Shown here piece after piece: positions 35,901 to 43,500 of a stretch of 53,816 nt of DNA (its first letter is position 1; the number at the start of each line of letters is the position of its first letter). Origin of the DNA: Priapulus caudatus (taxonomy: Eukaryota > Priapulida > Priapulimorpha > Priapulimorphida > Priapulidae). The translations under genes and the position numbers were made by a program. Location of the stretch: contig NW_014577238.1 in the NCBI RefSeq assembly GCF_000485595.1, positions 318,890 to 372,705 of the forward strand. Direction: 5' to 3'. The notes below the pieces were generated by a model, which was not told the origin of the DNA, searched no databases, and saw only the letters and a program-made list of their open reading frames with translations.

Positions 35901-36153
35901 ATTTAACATTGCCGTTAATGCTTGTGATTAATTTCTACCGCAGCGGTTGTTACGGGGAGTGCGGCCGACTGAGTGGATGCCAGCCGTGGAACCATTCCGT
36001 ACGGAGTACCAGATCATGCACGAAACGACGCAGAACGGTCACCTCGTGGGTGGCGTTGTCACGAGCGGCGTGAAACAGCAGAGCATGTACGACAACCCCG
36101 TAGCGAACTACACGGCAACGTCGCTGCCGCCGATGTACGAGACCAACATGTGA
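17899..36153 (+). CDS. SLC6 family Na+/Cl- coupled transporter, complete 13-exon gene
   Basis: Spliced CDS: 17899-18118, 18533-18664, 25678-25930, 27081-27213, 30436-30570, 30874-30977, 31371-31495, 31988-32100, 33043-33183, 34020-34119, 34704-34810, 35148-35315, 35944-36153. It sums to 1941 nt, an open 646-residue protein of usual family length, and every junction is GT/AG with matching phase. It is a twelve-helix plasma-membrane symporter. TM1 carries [10 protein letters not shown] (residues 57-66). Gly57 replaces the aspartate of monoamine carriers, so an amino-acid-type substrate (glycine, GABA, taurine class) is inferred. Chloride-site residues Gln299, Ser303, Asn335, Ser339 and sodium-site Asp403/Ser404 are present. 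Extracellular loop 2 has Cys158/Cys167 and sequons at Asn175, 183 and 187. The C-terminus ETNM fits a class I PDZ ligand. The exact subtype is unresolved. Confidence 0.95.
18533..18664 (+). CDS. SLC6 coding exon 2 (TM2)
   Basis: Encodes residues 74-117, [12 protein letters not shown] through MGQFAS and the start of intracellular loop 1 (IWKIAPIFT). It opens after ttgcag and closes before gttcat, again in phase 1. The following 7-kb intron contains the netrin exons. Confidence 0.93.
19141..19690 (+). repeat. Dispersed repeat, copy inside SLC6 intron 2
   Basis: Starts agctcagctgacgaagtcag and ends gaactgcttttgctattaga, as in 5345-5945, with scattered substitutions. It lies about 500 bp upstream of the netrin LE exon. 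Confidence 0.88.
20208..20357 (+). CDS. Netrin third laminin-EGF (LE) domain exon
   Basis: A 150-nt exon between ttgcag and gtaagt encodes an eight-cysteine LE domain containing [20 protein letters not shown] and [13 protein letters not shown]. This is recognisably the last LE repeat of netrin, a secreted axon-guidance ligand of DCC/UNC5 receptors. The exon is phase 1-1. The near-perfect conservation argues against a decaying fragment. It lies on the same strand inside SLC6 intron 2. No laminin N-terminal, LE1, LE2 or C-terminal NTR exon was found in the window, so the gene is incomplete here. Confidence 0.93.
20440..22560. other. CpG-rich block around the netrin exons
   Basis: This stretch is visibly richer in CG dinucleotides (cgcg, gtcgtcg, ccgccg) than the AT-rich intron on either side. 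It contains a short (GA)n tract near 21054-21070 and, apart from the linker exon, no coding sequence I recognise. It is bounded to the right by a (TA)n tract at 22589-22616. The edges are estimated by eye. Confidence 0.6.
21727..21813 (+). CDS. Netrin linker exon
   Basis: An 87-nt phase 1-1 exon between gtgcag and gtaagc. Joined to the upstream exon it continues [19 protein letters not shown], which has the form of the netrin linker that follows PCIK and leads to the C-terminal NTR module. The rest is Thr/Arg/Asn-rich low-complexity sequence. The assignment depends on the join to the LE exon, because the linker is poorly conserved. Confidence 0.75.
22589..22616. repeat. (TA)n microsatellite
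   Basis: About 28 bp in SLC6 intron 2, at the right edge of the CpG-rich block. Confidence 0.9.
22616..22677. repeat. ATCAGGAGT hairpin, copy 2
   Basis: Terminal ATCAGGAGT and ACTCCTGAT enclose an inner hairpin CAGGAGTCTAT / ATAGACGCCTG. It follows a (TA)n tract, as copy 1 does. Confidence 0.8.
22678..24870. other. SLC6 intron 2 sequence, nothing recognised
   Basis: AT-rich. Short ORFs on both strands (23.7-24.4 kb) have no recognisable domain. The netrin NTR exon was looked for here and not found. Confidence 0.4.
24871..24906. repeat. ATCAGGAGT perfect 36-bp palindrome, copy 3
   Basis: TATCAGGAGTGTATCAAT followed directly by its exact reverse complement, no loop. Inside SLC6 intron 2. Confidence 0.93.
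25319..25620 (+). repeat. 56-bp GT-rich minisatellite
   Basis: Units recur every 56 bp with cttgtgtccgtgcctgtg at 25335, 25391, 25447 and 25503, then decay into (GT)n. It ends about 60 bp before the SLC6 exon 3 acceptor. Confidence 0.9.
25678..25930 (+). CDS. SLC6 coding exon 3 (TM3 and extracellular loop 2)
   Basis: Encodes residues 118-202. TM3 contains IYYN, whose tyrosine lines the substrate site in this family. Loop 2 has the paired cysteines in [11 protein letters not shown] and three N-glycosylation sequons (NST, NYT, NIT). The donor is GA|GTAAGT, phase 2. Confidence 0.94.
26423..26755 (+). repeat. (CTG)n array, left of gap
   Basis: Over 300 bp of CTG with CTA, CCG and GGT interruptions, in SLC6 intron 3. 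Confidence 0.93.
26786..26919. other. Assembly gap, 134 N
   Basis: Run of N inside the CTG array; the true array length is unknown. Confidence 0.99.
26920..27015 (+). repeat. (CTG/CTC)n array, right of gap
   Basis: CTGCTC then CTG and CTA units; continuation of the array across the gap. It ends 65 bp before exon 4. Confidence 0.93.
27081..27213 (+). CDS. SLC6 coding exon 4 (TM4)
   Basis: Encodes [10 protein letters not shown] and TM4 with the family signature CKGVKSSGK. It follows ttcgcag and is closed by gtacgt in phase 0. It lies about 65 bp after the CTG array that flanks the 134-N gap. Confidence 0.94.
28374..28719. mobile_element. 346-bp CAGGG-ended element in SLC6 intron 4
   Basis: Ends CAGGGTGCGAAATTAA and TTAATTTCAACCCCTG are imperfect inverted repeats. 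TATATATA lies on both sides (weak evidence in TA-rich DNA). A close relative is at 32602-32951. Subrepeats cggactccct occur inside. hAT-like by its ends. Confidence 0.75.
30436..30570 (+). CDS. SLC6 coding exon 5 (TM5)
   Basis: Encodes [11 protein letters not shown], then [11 protein letters not shown] and the short loop to TM6, ending KTFK. Phase 0 at both ends, donor gtcagt. Confidence 0.94.
30874..30977 (+). CDS. SLC6 coding exon 6 (TM6)
   Basis: Encodes [19 protein letters not shown] and SYNRFRNNC. The unwound TM6 segment supplies chloride and substrate contacts Gln299 and Ser303. Ends in phase 2 before gtgcat. Confidence 0.94.
31201..31410 (+). repeat. 70-bp tandem repeat x3 spanning the exon 7 acceptor
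   Basis: Units 31201-31270, 31271-31340 and 31341-31410 each contain atggttacag|GGATGCG (gtggttacag in the second) and the first 40 bp of exon 7. Only the third continues into the full exon. Confidence 0.95.
31371..31495 (+). CDS. SLC6 coding exon 7 (TM7)
   Basis: Encodes [18 protein letters not shown] and the GVPVKDV loop. The correct frame requires the last of three tandem acceptors: the first 40 bp of the exon plus its acceptor are repeated upstream at 31231 and 31301. Donor gttaga, phase 1. Confidence 0.92.
31988..32100 (+). CDS. SLC6 coding exon 8 (TM8)
   Basis: Encodes [13 protein letters not shown], a helix and LTLGMDSQ. Asp403 and Ser404 correspond to the sodium-2 site. The donor gtatga sits 40 bp upstream of a palindromic element. 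Confidence 0.94.
32140..32386. mobile_element. Palindromic TIR element E in SLC6 intron 8
   Basis: Same arms as B and C (CCCCCAGGGTACTATCGGAG). The left terminus is truncated at ATGTCCCCC; the right end is ACCCTCTCAGC. The centre contains ggattagggttagggag. No target duplication can be read because of the truncation. It begins 40 bp after the exon 8 donor. Confidence 0.85.
32602..32951. mobile_element. 350-bp CAGGG-ended element in SLC6 intron 8
   Basis: Roughly 85-90 percent alike by eye to 28374-28719, same orientation. Ends CAGGGTGCGTAATTAA and TTAATTTCTACACCTG. TATATG flanks both ends. Confidence 0.75.
33043..33183 (+). CDS. SLC6 coding exon 9 (TM8 end to TM9)
   Basis: Encodes [15 protein letters not shown], a basic cytosolic stretch, then TM9 ending GLPMMTR. 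Phase 0 at both ends, acceptor tttcag, donor gtaagc. Confidence 0.94.
33358..33870. mobile_element. Decayed relative of the TTAA element, SLC6 intron 9
   Basis: gcgaatgctagaataactga and gagtaaccagcagtgaaatt are diverged versions of the arms of 48370-49054, in the same relative order. The ends are too decayed to define. Confidence 0.5.
34020..34119 (+). CDS. SLC6 coding exon 10 (TM10)
   Basis: Encodes [20 protein letters not shown] and the helix ending GWIF. Acceptor ctctag, donor gtacgt, phase 1 at the 3' end. Confidence 0.93.
34704..34810 (+). CDS. SLC6 coding exon 11 (TM11 start)
   Basis: Encodes [13 protein letters not shown] and the tryptophan-rich helix [16 protein letters not shown]. 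Acceptor cttcag, donor gtatgt, phase 0 at the 3' end. Confidence 0.93.
35148..35315 (+). CDS. SLC6 coding exon 12 (TM11 end and TM12)
   Basis: Encodes [10 protein letters not shown], the extracellular YKYPRWS motif that precedes TM12 in this family, and TM12 ending RPGTFFQ. Acceptor ttccag, donor gtaaaa, phase 0 at both ends. Confidence 0.94.
35349..35500. mobile_element. Short TIR element in SLC6 intron 12
   Basis: TATTTACTCGTGTATAAGTC at the left and gacttatacacgagtaaata at the right form 24-bp inverted repeats with one mismatch. A third partial copy lies at about 35405-35424. Confidence 0.8.
35944..36153 (+). CDS. SLC6 coding exon 13 (cytosolic C-terminus)
   Basis: Encodes [19 protein letters not shown] and a polar tail ending ETNM before TGA. 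The last three residues T-N-M fit the class I PDZ consensus, which in related carriers directs membrane retention; that function is inferred here. Confidence 0.93.
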   Translation, partial: RLLRGVRPTEWMPAVEPFRTEYQIMHETTQNGHLVGGVVTSGVKQQSMYDNPVANYTATSLPPMYETNM

Positions 36154-36764
36154 AGCACAAGTTGCGTACCTGCAAGCGATCGCATCACAGTTTCAGCAAT
36201 TTGCGTGCGGCAGCGAGGAATACGGTTTGCAATAGTCTAGGATCAACGAGTGTCCACAATGCGGTGCCATAACATCAGGTGTGAATACTAGAGATATCTC
36301 TATTATTCACTCCTGATAACATGCATGGCATCATGAGCATATAGTAATCTCACCCTTTTTCCTAGGATGGTATTGGATCCAGTTTTATAGGAACTGTACA
36401 CAAGTTCTCTCTAATAGTGTGATGATGAGTACCGGTATTGTGTTTAAGTACGAGCTAATGATCATTGTAGAGATGATTGTTAATTCACCTCGTCGTGTCT
36501 ATTATTCGAATCTCATTAGAACGTTTTCAGGGCTGTTCACGGTAGCTGTGTTTGGGGGTTATCATGGTTGTCTCCCAAGTTCTAGGTAGTACGGTTGTCA
36601 GCATGGAGATAGGTCAGGTCCTGTTCATATGGGGATTAACGATTCTGTATAGCTACCTCAAAATTCAGTTTTTGTTATATTTTTTTCTGTTTTTAATTAT
36701 GTACCTTCTTCCGGTGGAGTTGACGTGCTGTATCAAATTTATATATTAGTTGTGCTGGAATAAA
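36154..36764 (+). other. Probable SLC6 3' UTR with poly(A) signal
   Basis: No further ORF follows the stop. An AATAAA lies at 36759-36764, about 610 nt downstream. The interval also contains the hairpin at 36274-36317, so that hairpin is expected in the mature mRNA. The extent is inferred from the signal only. Confidence 0.5.
36274..36317. repeat. ATCAGGAGT-type palindrome, copy 4, in SLC6 3' UTR
   Basis: 22-bp arms with two mismatches, ATCAGGTGTGAATACT / TATTCACTCCTGAT at the ends, centred on AGAGAT|ATCTCT. It lies 121 nt after the SLC6 stop. Confidence 0.88.
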
Positions 36765-39541
36765 AGACATGAGATTTTACATTGTGGTCGTGCCAAGAAT
36801 AGTAGACACACTACAGTAAACCCTCTCCAACTCGAGCATGAATTTCCAGTATCATCAGTTTGCTATTTGTGTAAAGATTCACTAACTTCGGATAATCCAA
36901 CATCGGCACATTCTAGGAATGCAACCCTTGCAGTTGGAGAGGAATTACTGTACAGTAGGAGGAATATATCAAGTACGTAATATTAGATATATATTCTTAC
37001 TCGGATATTACCAGGGGGAAATGAGCCATCGATGACTCTGTTTATGCTACAACCTTTTGAAAAATATGGCTCGGATATATGGATTATGGTATTTTGTATA
37101 TTAAATATATTTATGGCACTTGTAAGATAGAGATAACTAATCCCGAAAATCAGAAGCAATATCTCAATGTGATGAGATACACACTGTGGTTAGATTGTAT
37201 GTGGTAGATGAAACGGGCCATGGGACCAAATGTAGATGCAATGCAAGGGCGCAGATCACGTACAGTGTAGCCTCGTTATAACGCGATATAAATTAAATGA
37301 CAAGAATCTCAATGATTGTTGGCAAACATCAACTCGGAATATATGATAGCTAAGTGTGACAAACTACACGGTAAAATTCTTACTGGGTGTATTCACACCT
37401 CCAACTACTGCTTGAATACTCATACGTTGCAATTAACCTCTAATATATTGAAATAACATATTCATATCAGGTTATTGTGGTTTTGCTGCAGTGGAAGATA
37501 GCGGTTACATGGTACCATATATATATATCACTACTAGTTGCTCAATTTATCACTCCTGGGTGTTCATAGCTATTAAAAATAATGTTAGCTCTAGTAAGTT
37601 TAGCATTCATTGCGCTAAACGCAAAGAGACCTATAGCAACTAGAGATGGTATAGATAACTTTTACGTAGTATGTACATAGTAGTACGCTACTATGTAGTA
37701 TATTTCCAGCTAGTACGTGATATACTCATCCAATATGTGGTACATATTTAACTATGTATGCGATGTTATGAACTAATGTGTATTTAATCTTCTATATACA
37801 TACATTCTAGGTCCATACGTTTACATGGCTGGAACCTGATGGCTGTCCAACGTTACGTTATACATTACGCCAGTTACGTATATTACATGCGTATAGCTAG
37901 TAGGTGCTATACTAAGCTAGTCTATGGTGACGTTATAACACAGCTGTGCAACTGCACAATAATTAAAATCTATTGGTTATTAACTATTTTTTAATCAAAA
38001 TGCAAGCAGCATATGCTGTACGTTGAAAGTCGTACAGTGTGTGCTATTACAGTAAATATGTATCCTGATCAGAAAACGCAATGTTGTGCAAACAATATAG
38101 CGTGTATTTAACTATTCACATTAAAATTGTAACAAAGTATTGCCACAGGTCATGTCAGCTATTTATCTAGTTATAGATAGTGGATACTCTTGTAACCTTA
38201 CGCACAACAGTTAGGCTTGCTGTACTTGTAGGTACACAAAAGCGTAGAAATTAATCTATTGAAAGGTGTACAGTTGATATGGTAGTTACAGGAGTAGAGG
38301 AATAGAGATATTTATAAAGGTCTCTATTCATTTTGTAGGTTGGTAACGGTAAAATACTGGCTATCCAGTGCTATTATGGTTGTATACAATTACGGTGTAT
38401 GGTGTTAGTTAATATAGTTGTTAATATATTAGTTAATATGAGTTTGTGGTAAATATGTGGAAATGTTTTTTTTATATACATCACGTAATAATATATTAGT
38501 TTCATCACTTCGTCAGTTTTGCCTGTGTAGGTTGTGTTTGTGTGTGTGCATGCTATGTTATAGTGCTTATTTGCACCATGATTACAAAGTACATTTGTTC
38601 TACATGTTACAAAGTAGATTCATTCACCCAGGTATTCTAACTATTTTGCTTCTAAAGGTTGTCAACATCTTCGTTTATAGTCTGTCAGTCGAACAGTGGC
38701 TGCCACAAGGTATAGTGAGCTAGCTAGGCGTATGGCCGAATTTCGGGTCAAACCCAAAACGCATCTTGGGTGTTAAAACATATGTCACACCACTGTCATG
38801 AGCTATCTGCTATAGTTATCAGTACCAATTACTGGTAGGTGGCATTAAAAATCACTATATAGAATTGTTAATAGCCTATCTTGATGGTCGCTGACGTTAC
38901 ATATCAATCGTTGTTAAGGAATAATATCTTCGTGCATGGAAATTATGATGAATTTATAATAATAATTGTCTAAAAATCAAAAAAAGGAAATCCTGGATAT
39001 TGGGCGCTCGAACTGTCGAGTTTCATGATGTAAAATCTATTGTCCTGTGTTTATGTATGGATTGAAAAATTGTGGTGTTGAATTAGGTGTCAATGTCAAT
39101 GAATGCATCATGATTATTGTTATTAGTTACTGTTTTGCAACTAACTTAACCAATGCGAAGGCTGTATTCGCTCTCCCACTCATTAATGATTAAATGGTTG
39201 GCATTTCCAACATGAGATTTTCAAAATGCAGGTGTACAGTAGTTGTTTATTGCACGATTTCATACATTACTGTTTACATACATGATATATTTGTGGCGGT
39301 GGCACCACCACCGGTCGCCACGTGCTCCCAGACAGAGTCATATCGTGGTCATAAAAGCTTTGGGTTGGTCGTTGGGTTGGTCATTTCAGTCAAATGCTTG
39401 GAAAATATTAGTAGGCGAGTAGACACATTATGGAACGAGGCTTGGCACAAGAATAATTCCAGCGAATAAAACAAAATAACTGTCCTGTCATATCATGGTC
39501 AAAATATTTCAAATAAACATAACTCTGATCGAGTATATGAA
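36765..39541. other. Intergenic AT-rich DNA between convergent genes
   Basis: No gene seen. A short hairpin gaatagaga / tctctattc lies near 38300-38330. Scattered short ORFs are without domains. Confidence 0.5.
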
Positions 39542-39547
39542 TTTATT
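39542..39547 (-). terminator. Candidate EXOC2 poly(A) signal
   Basis: TTTATT on the plus strand (AATAAA on the minus strand) lies about 330 nt beyond the EXOC2 stop codon. It is the nearest clear signal I saw, but such hexamers are frequent in this AT-rich DNA. Confidence 0.4.
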
Positions 39548-39877
39548 TAATTACATTTTTATTGGCATATACTTAATTTACAATGGGAGCTAACTCATTC
39601 TTTACAATTATCAAAATCAGCTGAAAATGGTATGCATATATATATCCCACTATCTATAAATTATTATAAGTGTGTTGTGCTGTCCAAATAGCGTGTAATT
39701 ACCTCTGCCATTTGGTGTACGAGAAAAATAAATATGTAAACGTGTTTGAAAACAACAATGGGCTGCGTATATTACGCTGGGGTATAGTTTATAGTATTTA
39801 ATTTACCACTAACATCTGCATGCATGATTGGTAGGATGACAAATAACATGCAGAAGAAAACAAGCAAAACACTTTTC

Positions 39878-39962
39878 TCACATCTTAATCAGTTCTCCCT
39901 GGAAGCATATTAGCTGGAATTTCATGCTCCTCTTGAATTTGTCCATCAGCTTGCCAGATACT
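39878..39962 (-). CDS. EXOC2: EXOC2 last coding exon
   Basis: Encodes VSGKLMDKFKRSMKFQLICF and the end QGELIKM followed by TGA. It completes a split codon from the previous exon (GA|A). The C-terminal helix matches the conserved Sec5 tail. Confidence 0.92.
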
Positions 39963-40557
39963 CTGAAAGCAGTGAAGAGATTTTTTAAGTTCATATCTCT
40001 AGTTTTCATTTCTAAATCATACACCACTAGTGAATAACTACTGAAACTCAAACTATGTTTAAAAATGACAATGTTCTAATGACACTAGAGATTTCTATTT
40101 TTACTACATTCCTATGCATAATATAGCTCTATTATTATATAAAGTTAAACGTAAAAACCTATAATATATAGTGTATTACGTTTCACTAAAAATGTAATGT
40201 TGAAAATCATGCTAAAAAAGCCACAACCAGTTTAAATATCTGTACATACTCGTCATTGGCTGATTTTTCAGGCAAGCAGGCCATAGCCTCTGTGAAGCAA
40301 GTTTTAGATGTCGCTGACTGGTATGCCATTGTTGCTCCCTGCAAGCCTATAAGGTCCAGGCAAGCCTGAAAGTGCCAAATACTATTAGATGATACTAAAG
40401 GTCAAATTGTATATTGAGGAATAATATTTCAGTGATTGTAGTATGAACGTTTTGATATTCAGCAGGCATGTTTTTCTGTTGCATTACACATTAAGGGTGA
40501 TTGAATGATTGCATTATAACTAAATCATGCATTTAAATGTGCAGGAAAATCTGTGCA

Positions 40558-40588
<31 letters not shown>

Positions 40589-43500
40589 GATCATGATGGA
40601 GTTAGGATTGGGATTTGAATGTTAGGGTTAGGGTTCCAATCAGGGGTAGTGTAGGGTTACGGTGATAATGTATAATGGCAATAGTGTATGACAGCGGCCT
40701 TAGGTTAGTATGCTTGAGCCCGCATCCACCCCCAAAACCCCGCCCCTAGGGAATGCTATCATTTGTTCATTCCTATCTTTCCAAACTTACCTGCTGCGCC
40801 CCTCCTTCGCTGAACCGAGTTACGCAGGAGAAAAGCCGTGCGAGCTCGCCAGCAATTGCCTGCAGTGATCGCGACATGATCACGTAGAGGGAGGCAGGGC
40901 TAGTCGCATGCACCTCCGCATGTATGGCCACCATGCTGAAAAGTAGTTCCTTCAGGTATCCGCTTACCTCTGCAACATTTGAACACAATGTTTACTACTC
41001 ACCTTTGCAAAATTTACATGATATATCAAAGCCATTTTAAAATAGCTGGTATATGATTTTAGGTACAGCATTTGCTGGCTGGTGCTAGGTATTCAGTAGA
41101 GAATAAAACGTTTGCAACAATGCTGCAAGAGCACTCCTACACTAAATTTCACTGTCATCTGACAAAAGATGATGCTGTTGGAAGCTACGCATTCCGTGTC
41201 GCTGCTAATGGGCTATTAATTACAACAGATCCATCCTTGCTCGCTCAGTAGCTCTGGGTTATGGGAAAAGTGTGAAGTGGTGAGAGGTTGGCTGGTTTTA
41301 GACATATAGTTTTAGACATTTAACTCTTATGTTGTATAAAGTGTAATTAGTTCGTTTGGCTGCACTGAATCTCAGTCTATTGTACTGTCACTGATAAGTA
41401 ACTATAGTAAATTTCTTTCTTCCCCTTTTAGCACCATCTTTCTCGACTTCAATTTTATTTTTGATTTATCGAGTGTCAGCTCTTTGCACTCTCTACACAG
41501 TAAATTGCAATAGCACGTTTACATTGCATATAGATAGATGGATTACATACAGATATACAGCTACAAGATATACTGTTACCTGATGGTTTGAATGACTCTG
41601 TCCAGCTGAAGTGACCGATGTACATGTTCTGCTCAATGGCTCCAACGATGGGGTCCGCTCTCCTCTCAACGTAAGCAGAAATCAGCTTCGTGTTCAGATC
41701 CTCAAACCTGAGCTTCACAGCCTGAGAGCACATAGCACAACAACAGTTATAAACAGCCTGAGAGCACATAGCACAACAACAGTTATAAACAGCCTGAGAG
41801 CACATAGCACAACAACAGTTATAAACAGCCTGAGAGCACATAACACAACAACAGTTATAAACAGCCTNNNNNNNNNNNNNNNNNNNNNNNNNCTTGTGGA
41901 TACTATGGATCAGGTAGGTAGTACAGCTGTAGCAGGGTTGATGTGATCAGAGAGTAGATAATAGGGATTCCTATTAATCATGCCTGATGTTTGATGATAC
42001 TGCTCAGTGATATCGGGAATGCTGGTTGTTCATTTGTCTGACGTCATATGAGTCAGCACGGCTGGCTTACTACCATGTACGCGGGCAAGCAAAAAGACGC
42101 TCTGAAGTTCACATGTCGTTATATGGAGAATTAGCTGTCAAGGGGCACATAGTGTTTCGCCCTCGAATAAAGTTGAAACGAAAAATCGATGAAATTTCAT
42201 GCACACGTGGAGAGTATCTTAAGATGTAGAGATGGGAGCTGTGAGGATGTGATGAGCTAGGAAGTCAGTGTATAAGCATCTGAGAAACTGCAACAAAAGA
42301 AGTATGCAGAAAGTCTCTTATCTGATCTCTCTGTTATACTATATGTATGGTGGGCTGAGTAGCCCATTTACATACCAAACCTGTAACTTCTTGTACCAGT
42401 GTGTCTATGGTATATAAGCCAGGGAGCTCGTTCTATCGATTATGAGCTTTTCACACATTTGTTGTTTATCCTCGTGCAGATTCTTACGAAGCGAGGCGCA
42501 GCAGATTGCTACGATGTGTGTGAACCACTTCCTGTCAGTCATTCATTGCTCTCTGCAGAAACTCCATCTAAAGACGTAGAGAAACGGTAAAGATTTAAAT
42601 GTTTTGTGTTATTCCGCTACTCACGGTTTACTGAACTGTTATTTGAACAAAGTTATCATGGATGTTAGTGCAACTTGGATAATCTTCACATTGATAAACT
42701 AGGTATTAATAACACACAAGACGCCCACATTTTGCATGCCGCATGCCACACATCACCGCATGTAGTACCACACCATTTGTGGTTCTTGATATTAGAGAAA
42801 GTAGATCTGTACATATTATATTGTAGTGAATTTGTTGTGTCTGGCAGGTTGAAAGCCAGCAGCTGAATTCTCACACAAAGGGAGAATTATCGCAACACAT
42901 GTAGCTATCATTTGCGTTGTTAATAATGTGGAAATGATTGTGCTATCAGTAAGAGTAGACATTCCCAAGAATGTTGATGCATTGATCTATTAAATTAAAT
43001 ATCCATACTATATTTTAATGTATGAAATAAAACAAGTGATCTGAATATTAAATAAACCTCGACTTGATCCTACGACTGATATTATCCAATATAGTGCCAA
43101 TTTGCTGTTGCTATATTGTGAGGTATCTGGAATAGTTTCATAGGGCTAATCGCACTATATAATTGTGGGAAGCATGGCATGGTGTAGAAGCTCACTCGCA
43201 AGCTAAGCATTCGCTTGTCTATAAAAGGATTGTCGTATGTTTCTAGACGTGATTGCTGCTAGTATGGCCTAGCAACATGATTGTGAGCCAGATTTGCCCC
43301 GTCTCATAGAAACTTGACAAGTATGGATATCCAGAGCTGGGGAGATACGAGGTAAATGAAGGCACAACTGGCTTAATAGTATTCACACGAATTGGTATTC
43401 CGGTGTGCTAATTTGGTACAGTCTTTCTTGTCTCGGACGAAAGAAATGCATAGATTGATAGCGAATCAAGCTGGATTGTTACTTGCAGGAGGTCATTGCT

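Noticed and set aside
41718-41867. CRISPR-like array of 36-bp units
   Set aside because: Units are contiguous with no spacers, in an animal gene.
42399-42590. Plus-strand gene at the left arm
   Set aside because: It is the frame-broken reverse copy of EXOC2 exon 45509-45618.
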